10,900 bases of DNA. Origin: an uncultured Oscillospiraceae bacterium (GTDB taxonomy: Bacteria > Bacillota > Clostridia > Oscillospirales > Oscillospiraceae). The stretch lies in contig CAAFEV010000071.1 in assembly GCA_900762005.1 (NCBI GenBank), positions 1-10,900 on the forward strand, given 5' to 3'. The notes under the pieces were generated by a model that searched no databases, had not been told where the DNA came from, and worked only from the letters and a program-made list of their open reading frames with translations. Made by a program: the position numbers and the translations under genes. This document shows, piece by piece, positions 4,942-10,900 of this stretch (within the stretch, counting starts at the first letter, position 1; every line of letters starts with the position of its first letter).

Positions 4942-6248
4942 GCGTTGGGCTCCTTTCCCATAGCGTCCAATCGGGCAAGCGCACGGTTGGCGATTGCCAG
5001 ATTGCGGTTTGCCTTTCCCTTAACGCGCTCATTGAGCGGCGCAAGGATGCCGAAATTAATGTTCATCGGCTGAAAAGCCGTAACGGATAAATCGCTGATA
5101 TAATGTGCCAAGGCTCCGATTGCAGTTTGATTCGTATAATCGGGAATCGGCTCGCCGCGCAGGCGCGCCGCCATACTCACCGCCGCCAGATAGCCCGAAG
5201 CACAGGATTCCACATAACCCTCGACGCCGGTCATCTGTCCTGCAAAGGCAAGCAGCGGATTATTGCGGTCAGCGTAGGTGTTGTCGAGCAGTTGCGGCGA
5301 ATTTAAAAAGGTATTGCGGTGCATCACACCGTAGCGTACAAATTCCGCGTCGTGCAGGGCGGGTATCATGGAAAACACGCGCCGCTGCTCCGGAAATTTC
5401 AGATGCGTCTGAAAACCGACCAGATTATAGATATTACCCGCTGCGTTGTCCTGCCGTAGCTGGATGACGGCATAAGGCTCTCTCCCCGTTTTTGGGTCAC
5501 GCAGACCGACGGGCTTGAGCGGACCGTATCGCAGGGTATCCTCCCCGCGCCGCGCCATCACCTCGACGGGCATACAGCCCTCAAAGACGTTTTTGTCCTC
5601 GAAGCCGTGCACCGGTGCTTCCTCTGCTGTTCGCAGCTCCAGCACAAAGGCGGTGTACTCCTCTTTGGAAAGGGCACAGTTGATATAATCGGCACTACCG
5701 CGGTCATAGCGCGAGGCGAACCACGCATACCGCATATCAATCGAGTCCTTTGTCACCAAGGGCGCGGCAGCATCAAAAAAGTGCAGATATTCCGCCTGTC
5801 CGAAATAGGCGGCGATTGCCTCACTCATCGCGTCCGAGGTCAAAGGTCCGGTGGCGATAATTACAGGCGGCGGTGGCAGCTCGGTGACCTCGCCGGACAC
5901 CACCGTGATATTCGGATGTGTGCGCAGCTTTTCGGTCACCATTGCGGAAAAGCCGAAGCGATCCACGGCAAGGCAGCCGCCCGCCTCCACCCGTGTTGCA
6001 TCGGCACAGACGAGAATGACGCTGTCTAAGCGGCGCAGCTCCTCCTTGAGCAGACCGACCGCATTTTCCAGACGGTCGCCGCGCAGCGAGTTGGAGCATA
6101 CCAGCTCGGCAAAATCGTCGCTGTGATGCGCCGGCGATTTCTTTTCGGGCTTCATTTCCATCAGTGTCACGGCAAAACCGCGCTCGGCAAGCTGCCATGC
6201 CGCCTCGCTTCCGGCAAGTCCCGCGCCGACAACTGTTACTCCCGTCAT
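4938..6248 (-). CDS. trmFO: Methylenetetrahydrofolate-tRNA-(uracil-5-)-methyltransferase TrmFO
   Basis: Flavoenzyme that makes 5-methyluridine at position 54 of the tRNA T-loop, using methylenetetrahydrofolate as carbon source and FAD/NAD(P)H as reductant; formerly called Gid. The 436-residue length is typical. The N-terminus has the dinucleotide-binding motif GAGLAG (8-13) and then SPAHHSDDFAELVCSNSLR, with conserved Cys51. The catalytic cysteine region FEGCMPVEVMARRGEDTLR is present with Cys225, matching Cys226 of the Bacillus enzyme. The C-terminus has GQMTGVEGYVESCASG, NFGILAPL and the usual RNLAIANRAL ending. ATG 6248 overlaps the topA stop as ATGA, and plsX overlaps its stop in the same way. 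The pairing topA-trmFO is the standard Firmicute order. Confidence 0.97.
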   Translation of the reverse strand: MTGVTVVGAGLAGSEAAWQLAERGFAVTLMEMKPEKKSPAHHSDDFAELVCSNSLRGDRLENAVGLLKEELRRLDSVILVCADATRVEAGGCLAVDRFGFSAMVTEKLRTHPNITVVSGEVTELPPPPVIIATGPLTSDAMSEAIAAYFGQAEYLHFFDAAAPLVTKDSIDMRYAWFASRYDRGSADYINCALSKEEYTAFVLELRTAEEAPVHGFEDKNVFEGCMPVEVMARRGEDTLRYGPLKPVGLRDPKTGREPYAVIQLRQDNAAGNIYNLVGFQTHLKFPEQRRVFSMIPALHDAEFVRYGVMHRNTFLNSPQLLDNTYADRNNPLLAFAGQMTGVEGYVESCASGYLAAVSMAARLRGEPIPDYTNQTAIGALAHYISDLSVTAFQPMNINFGILAPLNERVKGKANRNLAIANRALARLDAMGKEPNA

Positions 6249-8506
6249 TGTTTTTTCGTTCCTTTTGCGGCGGGCTTGCGCGTAGTTTTAGCCGTCACCG
6301 CCTTGCGCTTGGTCTTTCCGGCGGTAGGCTTACTCTTCGACTTTGTCTCCTCCGCAGCCTCTACGCTATCGACGGTTTCGGTCGTTGCCTTGGGCATCCT
6401 CCGCTGATAGCCGCGTTTTTCCTCGGGCAAAAAGCTCTTGCACGCTTCGTTGATGCAAAACGGCTTCATGTGCCCTCTGCCGGATTTTTTGAAGAGAGTC
6501 TGCCCGCAGTCGGGGCAGTCATTCGCCGTGGGCACATCCCACGTCATAAAGCCGCATTCCATGCCGCGCTCGCAGGCATAGAACACATAGCCCTTTTTCG
6601 ACTTACGTTTGAGAATGGCTGCACCGCACCTCGGGCAGCGACCGGGCATTTTTTCGACAATCGGCTTGGTATTCTTGCATTCCGGGAAGCCGGGGCAGGC
6701 AAGAAACCGTCCGAAGCGTCCGATTTTTATCACCATCTTACGCCCACAGACTTCACAGATTTCATCGGTCTCCTCGTCGGGCACCTTGATGCGCTTGCCC
6801 TCCAACGCCTCCTCGGCGGCAAGCATTTCCTTGTGGAAGCCCTCATAGAAATCGCGTAAAACAGTTTTCCACGCGACATTGCCCTCCTCAACCTCGTCAA
6901 GGCGGTGCTCCATATTCGCGGTAAACTCCACATCAATAACATCGTTGAAATGGTCAAGCATCAGGTCGGTCACTACCGTGCCGAGCGGCGTGGGGGAAAG
7001 CCGTTTGTCAGACTTCATGACATATTCGCGGTCTTGGATGGTGGCAACAATCGTGGCATAGGTAGACGGTCTGCCGACACCGCGCTCCTCCATCGCTTTG
7101 ACCAGCGTCGCCTCGGTATAGCGCGCGGGCGGCATGGTAAAATGCTGCTCCTTGTCCGCCTTGTCCGCAAGCAGCCGGTCAGACTCGTTGAGTTCGGGCA
7201 GCTTGGAGGATCTTTCCTCCATTTCGTCGTCCTTGCCCTCCTCGTAGACTGCGGTAAAGCCGGGAAATTTCATAACCTGTTCGGTTGCGCGGAACACATG
7301 ACCCTCGCAGGCAGTGTCAATCTGCACAGCATCATACCGCGCCTCTGCCATCTGGCAGGCAACAAAGCGGCTCCAGATAAGCTTATACAGGCGGTACTGC
7401 TCCTTGGTTAAATCATCCTTGATTTCCTCGGGGTCAAAACGCACATTGCTCGGGCGGATTGCCTCGTGCGCATCCTGCGCGTTGCTCTTGGCACGAAAGC
7501 GGCGCGGCGCGCCGGCGTAATAGGACACGCCGTAGCGACCTGTGATAAAATCGCGTGCGGCGGAGAGTGCCTCTTCGGAAAGGCGCAGAGAGTCGGTTCT
7601 CATATAGGTAATCAAGCCCACGGAGCCCTCGCCGCTAAGCTCCACACCCTCGTAGAGCTGCTGCGCAATCGCCATTGTGCGACGCGGCGTCATGTTCAGC
7701 TTGCGCGACGCCTCCTGCTGCAGTGTGGAGGTGATAAAGGGAGGGGTCGGCGCACGGCGTTTTTCGGAGCGTTTGATGCTGCGGACGGAAAACTGTTTTC
7801 CTGCAATATCGTTCAAAACTGCGTCTGCCTCTGCCCGTGTGTTCAGCTCGCGCTTTTTCTCCTCACCGAAATAATGCGCAACAAAGCTGCCCGGTTTCCC
7901 CAGGCAGCGCAGAAGGACGTCAATGGTCCAATATTCACGCGGTACAAACGCCTCAATTTCACGTTCCCGCTCGACCACCAGCCGAGTTGCCACGGACTGC
8001 ACACGCCCTGCGGATAATCCGCGGCGCACCTTTTTCCAGAGAAGCGGACTGAGCTGATAGCCGACAATACGGTCTAAAATACGCCGCGCCTGCTGCGCAT
8101 CGACCAAATGATAGGCGATATCACGCGGATTGGCAATGCTTTGCGTGACAACATTTTTCGTAATTTCATTAAAGGTAACGCGCTTGGTCTTTTCATCGGA
8201 TAGCTGTAGCAGCTCCTTCAAATGCCATGAAATTGCCTCTCCCTCGCGGTCGGGGTCGGTTGCGAGATAGACGCAATCCGCCTTTTTCGCCGCACTTTTT
8301 AAGGAGGATATCAGACTTTCCTTACCGACAAGCGGGCAGTATTCGGGGGTAAAATCGTGCTCGATATCCACGCCCATCGTGCTCTTCGGCAAATCACGGA
8401 GGTGTCCCATGCACGCTTCCACATGATAGTCCTGCCCTAAGTATTTCCCGATGGTTTTCGCCTTGGAGGGCGATTCTACAATGACCAGCTTTGTTCCTTT
8501 TGACAT
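6245..8506 (-). CDS. topA: DNA topoisomerase I (type IA)
   Basis: Relaxes negative supercoils by cutting and rejoining one strand through a phosphotyrosine intermediate. The 753 residues include an N-terminal TOPRIM domain (LVIVESPSKAKTIGKYLG with Glu11, and ATDPDREGE with Asp84/Asp86/Glu88), QQARRILDRIVGYQLSP, RGLSAGRVQSVA, and the active-site motif GLITYMRTDSLR with catalytic Tyr301. GVGRPSTYA is present in domain IV. Three tetracysteine zinc ribbons follow at roughly 575-690: CEVC...CPGFPEC, CPRC...CERGMEC and CPDC...CINEAC. The last ~50 residues are a low-complexity Lys/Thr/Ala tail, probably extra non-specific DNA contact. ATG 8506 has GGAGG 7-8 bases upstream, in the 15-base gap after dprA. 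Confidence 0.98.
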   Translation of the reverse strand: MSKGTKLVIVESPSKAKTIGKYLGQDYHVEACMGHLRDLPKSTMGVDIEHDFTPEYCPLVGKESLISSLKSAAKKADCVYLATDPDREGEAISWHLKELLQLSDEKTKRVTFNEITKNVVTQSIANPRDIAYHLVDAQQARRILDRIVGYQLSPLLWKKVRRGLSAGRVQSVATRLVVEREREIEAFVPREYWTIDVLLRCLGKPGSFVAHYFGEEKKRELNTRAEADAVLNDIAGKQFSVRSIKRSEKRRAPTPPFITSTLQQEASRKLNMTPRRTMAIAQQLYEGVELSGEGSVGLITYMRTDSLRLSEEALSAARDFITGRYGVSYYAGAPRRFRAKSNAQDAHEAIRPSNVRFDPEEIKDDLTKEQYRLYKLIWSRFVACQMAEARYDAVQIDTACEGHVFRATEQVMKFPGFTAVYEEGKDDEMEERSSKLPELNESDRLLADKADKEQHFTMPPARYTEATLVKAMEERGVGRPSTYATIVATIQDREYVMKSDKRLSPTPLGTVVTDLMLDHFNDVIDVEFTANMEHRLDEVEEGNVAWKTVLRDFYEGFHKEMLAAEEALEGKRIKVPDEETDEICEVCGRKMVIKIGRFGRFLACPGFPECKNTKPIVEKMPGRCPRCGAAILKRKSKKGYVFYACERGMECGFMTWDVPTANDCPDCGQTLFKKSGRGHMKPFCINEACKSFLPEEKRGYQRRMPKATTETVDSVEAAEETKSKSKPTAGKTKRKAVTAKTTRKPAAKGTKKQ

Positions 8507-8521
8507 AGAGGAACCTCCAAC

Positions 8522-9787
8522 TCAAATTCTTCGGTACGTTGTGCTGCCTGTCTTTTGCACAAGCTGTTTTACCTGTAAAAGCGTCAGGGCTGCCGTGACA
8601 CGGGCAGCAGGCAGCTCACTTTTTTCAACCAGTTCGTCAAATTCCATCGGCTCCGGCAGCAACCGCTCCAACAGTATACGCTCGTCTGCGCTGACTTCCG
8701 GCAACGGTGAAGCTGCGCGGGGCTTGTCCTGCGCAATTACAGCGGATTGTATAAGCTCTTTTTTGTCACTATAAGGCTTTCCGACCGGAATGTCAACGGA
8801 TTTTTTGTCGAAGGGGTTTTGCGGAACGACGGGAGCATAGAGCGCAAGTGCTCTTTGAAAGCGTACGCGCCAGATTTTCTCCATTGCATTTTTCTTCCGC
8901 GAATCGGCAAGCTTGTCCGCAAAAAGATAGGCATAGGCACTCAATAAGTCCCAGCCGTCCGTTACCATCTGCGCACCCTCGCGCAGCAGGCGGTTCGTGC
9001 CCTCGCTGTTCTTTATGCCGATATTGGCAGGAATCGCATACACATCTCTGCCCTGCTCCAAGGCAAAGTCGGCGGTAATCAGTGCGCCGCTGCTGCACGG
9101 TGCCTCCACAACCAACACACCGAGCGAAAGACCGCTGATAATGCGGTTTCGCGCCGGAAAATTGCCTTTATTCGGCTGCGTTCCCGGCGGATATTCCGAT
9201 AGAATACAGCCGTGGCGTATTACCTCGCGGAACAACCCGGTGTTCTCCTGCGGATAGGGCACATCCACACCGCAGCCGAGCACACAGACAACCGGCATGG
9301 TTGTCTCCAGCGCGGCTTGCAGTGCCATCGTGTCGATACCGCGTGCGCCGCCCGAGATAACCAAGCCGCCGCTCGCGGCAATCTGCTTGGCAAATTGCTT
9401 GGTTTGCAGCAAGCCGTAATTACTGCAACGGCGCGTACCGACGACAGCAACAGCTGCCTCCTCGTCAAAGCGCGGTAGCGTACCGACATAATACAGCACG
9501 GTGGGCGGGTCGGGAATGTTGCGCAGACGTTCGGGATATGCCTCGTCTGCATAGGTAAGCAGTTTGATTTTCTTTTTGTCGCATTCCTCAACAACGCGCT
9601 CCGCATGCGATAAATTCTTATCCATCAAGGGCACAAGCCAGTGCTTTTGAAATTCTTCGCTCTCACGGCATTCCGACTCCGTCAGCGCGTAAATCCGCTC
9701 TGCTGTGCCGAATACTCTCAGCAACGCCGTGCGTCCCCTTACGCCGATACCATTGCGCTCAGTAAGCCAAACCCAGTGCTTGTCCAT
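8522..9787 (-). CDS. dprA: DNA-processing protein DprA (Smf)
   Basis: Loads RecA onto incoming single-stranded DNA during natural transformation and protects that DNA; it is widely kept even in bacteria not known to be competent. I start it at ATG 9787 (MDKHWVWLTERNGIGVRG, 421 residues). A longer frame reaches back to 9994, but those 69 extra residues lie over the end of the methyltransferase gene and look non-homologous. An N-terminal helix-hairpin-helix/SAM-like region is followed by the Rossmann-like DprA core: VAVVGTRRCSNYG (113-125), SGGARGIDTMA (145-155), FPARNRIISGLS (210-221) and SGALITADFALEQGRDVYAIP (233-253). A linker of about 75 residues (285-360) leads to a C-terminal winged-helix domain (361-421) like that of many Firmicute and Gram-negative DprA proteins. 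The ribosome binding site is weak (AGAGAG). Confidence 0.96.
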   Translation of the reverse strand: MDKHWVWLTERNGIGVRGRTALLRVFGTAERIYALTESECRESEEFQKHWLVPLMDKNLSHAERVVEECDKKKIKLLTYADEAYPERLRNIPDPPTVLYYVGTLPRFDEEAAVAVVGTRRCSNYGLLQTKQFAKQIAASGGLVISGGARGIDTMALQAALETTMPVVCVLGCGVDVPYPQENTGLFREVIRHGCILSEYPPGTQPNKGNFPARNRIISGLSLGVLVVEAPCSSGALITADFALEQGRDVYAIPANIGIKNSEGTNRLLREGAQMVTDGWDLLSAYAYLFADKLADSRKKNAMEKIWRVRFQRALALYAPVVPQNPFDKKSVDIPVGKPYSDKKELIQSAVIAQDKPRAASPLPEVSADERILLERLLPEPMEFDELVEKSELPAARVTAALTLLQVKQLVQKTGSTTYRRI

Positions 9788-9819
9788 CTCATTCTCTCTT
9801 TTCTGTGGATAAGTCTTTT

Positions 9820-10566
9820 TTATACTCTCATCTGCCACATGACAATCGCCGCAGCAACTGCCGCGTTCAGTGATTCGCAGTGAGGCTGCATGGGAATAAT
9901 GATTTTTTTGCTCGCAATCGTGAAAAGCTCGGGAGAAATTCCCTGCCCCTCGCTGCCGATGACGACAATGTAGTCTTTGACCGAAACCGTGCAAATATCC
10001 GCTGCGTCCTCACTCAACGCGGTTACCGCCAACGGAAGCCCGCTCTGTACAAGACGCTCTGTAAACACGTCCAGAGGCAGGCTGCACGGTCTTATACGCA
10101 GCACCGCGCCCATAGAGGCGCGGACGGCCTTTTCCGAAAACGGATCGGCGCAGTCATTGGTGAGCAGCACCGGAACGCCAAGGGCATCCGCCGTGCGCAG
10201 GACGGTGCCAAGGTTGCCCGGGTCCTGAATGCGGTCGAGCACCAGCATGCCGGGCATAAGCTGCGGCGTCCCCGGCCGGGGCAGTGCACAGGTAAATATC
10301 ACGCCCTGCGGTGTCTTCATTGTGGAAAGGCTCTGCATCAGCGACTGCGGCACGGTGACGACGCGGGTCTGCGGCGGCAGGGGCGGGCAGTCCGTTCCCT
10401 CGGCAAGCACGACGGTTTTTAACTGCGGATACCAGCGCAGTGCCTCACCGAGGAGCTTGTGTCCCTCGCAGAGAAATTCGCCGCGTTCGGTGCGGTAGCT
10501 TCTCGACGCTTGCAGCTTTCGGATGTGCATCAGCAGCGGGTTTTTCGCGCTTGTAATCAGTTCCAT
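9820..10566 (-). CDS. SpoU/TrmH-family RNA 2'-O-methyltransferase
   Basis: SPOUT-class enzyme that transfers a methyl group from S-adenosylmethionine to a ribose 2'-OH of rRNA or tRNA. I use ATG 10566 (MELITSAKNP, 248 residues) because GGGGG (10576-10580) is 9 bases upstream; the ATG at 10575 directly abuts that run and is unlikely. An N-terminal substrate-binding domain (about 1-95; SAKNPLLMHIRKLQ and RGEFLCEGHKLL are family-typical) precedes the trefoil-knot catalytic domain. Its three motifs are DRIQDPGNLGTVLRTADA (111-128, with Asn118 and Arg124), VIGSEGQGIS (202-211) and IPMQPHCESLNAAVAAAI (224-241). It resembles the RlmB/TsnR-like group found in Clostridia; the target nucleotide cannot be told from sequence. 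First gene of the minus-strand operon, 32 bases before dprA. Confidence 0.93.
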   Translation of the reverse strand: MELITSAKNPLLMHIRKLQASRSYRTERGEFLCEGHKLLGEALRWYPQLKTVVLAEGTDCPPLPPQTRVVTVPQSLMQSLSTMKTPQGVIFTCALPRPGTPQLMPGMLVLDRIQDPGNLGTVLRTADALGVPVLLTNDCADPFSEKAVRASMGAVLRIRPCSLPLDVFTERLVQSGLPLAVTALSEDAADICTVSVKDYIVVIGSEGQGISPELFTIASKKIIIPMQPHCESLNAAVAAAIVMWQMRV

Positions 10567-10605
10567 CGCTCTCATCCCCCTTTGTCACAATTTTATGCGG
10601 GCAAA

Positions 10606-10624
10606 TTGCCGTTTTTTTCGGCAA
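10606..10624 (-). promoter_or_regulatory. Leader hairpin upstream of the methyltransferase gene
   Basis: On the minus strand TTGCCG and CGGCAA pair around a run of seven A residues, inside the predicted leader of about 80 bases. No U-tract follows on the minus strand, so it is not a terminator in that direction. It may affect mRNA stability or ribosome access. No known riboswitch motif is seen. Confidence 0.4.
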
Positions 10625-10651
10625 ATACGTGCCGTACTTTAACAATTATGT

Positions 10652-10680
10652 ATTATACCATTTGTCTGTCTGAAAATCAA
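10652..10680 (-). promoter_or_regulatory. Near-consensus sigma-A promoter of the housekeeping operon
   Basis: Read on the minus strand: -35 TTGATT (10680-10675), a 17-base spacer, and a perfect -10 TATAAT (10657-10652) preceded by TGG, giving an extended -10. Transcription should start near 10645, about 80 bases before the methyltransferase start codon. No other promoter of similar quality is seen before rnc, so all six genes are probably co-transcribed. Confidence 0.85.
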
Positions 10681-10707
10681 TCCTTTTCCCTGTCGGCTTA
10701 TAAAATA

Positions 10708-10739
10708 AAGCCTTTCTTCCCACGGGGCAAGAAAGGCTT
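10708..10739 (-). terminator. Terminator-like hairpin upstream of the operon promoter
   Basis: AAGCCTTTCTT (10708-10718) pairs with AAGAAAGGCTT (10729-10739); a CCC/GGG pairing in the loop can lengthen it. On the minus strand the tail is TTTATTTTATAAG, T-rich enough to end a transcript from the zinc-ribbon relic on its right. The + strand tail is poor. It insulates the promoter at 10652-10680 from upstream reading. Confidence 0.75.
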
Positions 10740-10742
10740 ATT

Positions 10743-10900
10743 CTACATCATAGCCAAGCCGTTGTGTCCTTCAAGAACCATCCTTTCCGCACACACCGGG
10801 CAAACTGTTCCTTTAGGTAATCGTATCTGGAGTAAGTAGTAAATTCTTTTCAGAGCATTCCGGTATCAGCTCCGGATGCACTTTGGCTAAACTGTTACTC
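10743..10900 (-). pseudogene. Frameshifted remnant of a zinc-ribbon (DUF4379-like) repeat protein
   Basis: Two fragments of one domain type lie in different minus-strand frames. From the window edge (10899) to the stop at 10813-10815 the frame reads SLAKVHPELIPECSEKN then LLLTPDTI. From about 10820 to TAG 10743-10745 another frame reads LPKGTVCPVCAERMVLEGHN then GLAMM. In the Clostridial treble-clef zinc-ribbon repeats I recall (Pfam DUF4379), the order is SLA..HPEL..EW..KN..LTPD, then a WW/KCGHEW segment, then CP.CAGR.VL.G.NDLATL. The order fits, but the middle segment of roughly 25-30 residues with the first Cys/His ligands is gone and the frames disagree, so I read a deletion plus frameshift. 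The protein is probably inactive; the upstream part is outside the window. Confidence 0.7.

Noticed and set aside
6245..8506. Plus-strand ORFs of up to 231 residues across topA
   Set aside because: They are antisense to a full-length topoisomerase I and arise from GC-rich codon usage; no family features are visible.
9788..9994. A 69-residue N-terminal extension of DprA
   Set aside because: It overlaps most of the 3' end of the methyltransferase gene in another frame, its residues do not look like a DprA domain, and ATG 9787 gives the usual N-terminus.

Overview
The window looks like the chromosome of a low-to-mid GC Gram-positive of class Clostridia, most likely an Oscillospiraceae-type gut bacterium. 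The reasons are the folate-type tRNA methylase TrmFO, the Firmicute order dprA-topA-trmFO, strong AGGAGG ribosome binding sites, the style of the lipoprotein signal, and relics of a Clostridial transposase and of a zinc-ribbon (DUF4379-like) protein at the edges. Genus is not resolved from sequence alone.

Layout. Positions 1-223 hold a small XRE-type helix-turn-helix regulator, probably with a rare CTG start. Positions 224-950 are an accessory scrap yard: a long perfect-arm hairpin, the decayed C-terminal end of an IS1182-like transposase, its 3' hairpin, a 30-bp palindrome, a doubtful minus-strand mini-ORF, and the promoter of the next operon. Positions 960-3195 (+ strand) are a complete polar amino acid ABC importer in the order lipoprotein receptor, permease, ATPase. 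It ends at a hairpin (3209-3238) that can serve as terminator for both converging operons.

Positions 3246-10566 (- strand) form one tightly packed housekeeping operon, transcribed from a near-consensus promoter at 10652-10680. The order is a SpoU-family RNA 2'-O-methyltransferase, dprA, topA, trmFO, plsX, rnc. Three junctions overlap: two by 4 bases (ATGA) and plsX-rnc by 14. The genes combine rRNA/tRNA modification, RNA processing, DNA topology, DNA uptake/recombination and phospholipid synthesis. The acpP gene often found between plsX and rnc is absent.

The right edge (10743-10900) is a frameshifted relic of a zinc-ribbon repeat protein followed by its own terminator-like hairpin. I found no tRNA, rRNA, CRISPR array, recognisable riboswitch or complete mobile element. 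No clear undescribed system is present. The points most worth following up are the receptor lacking the usual ligand-binding arginine, the structured element at 367-415, the palindrome at 721-750 and the operator-like repeats at 894-914.
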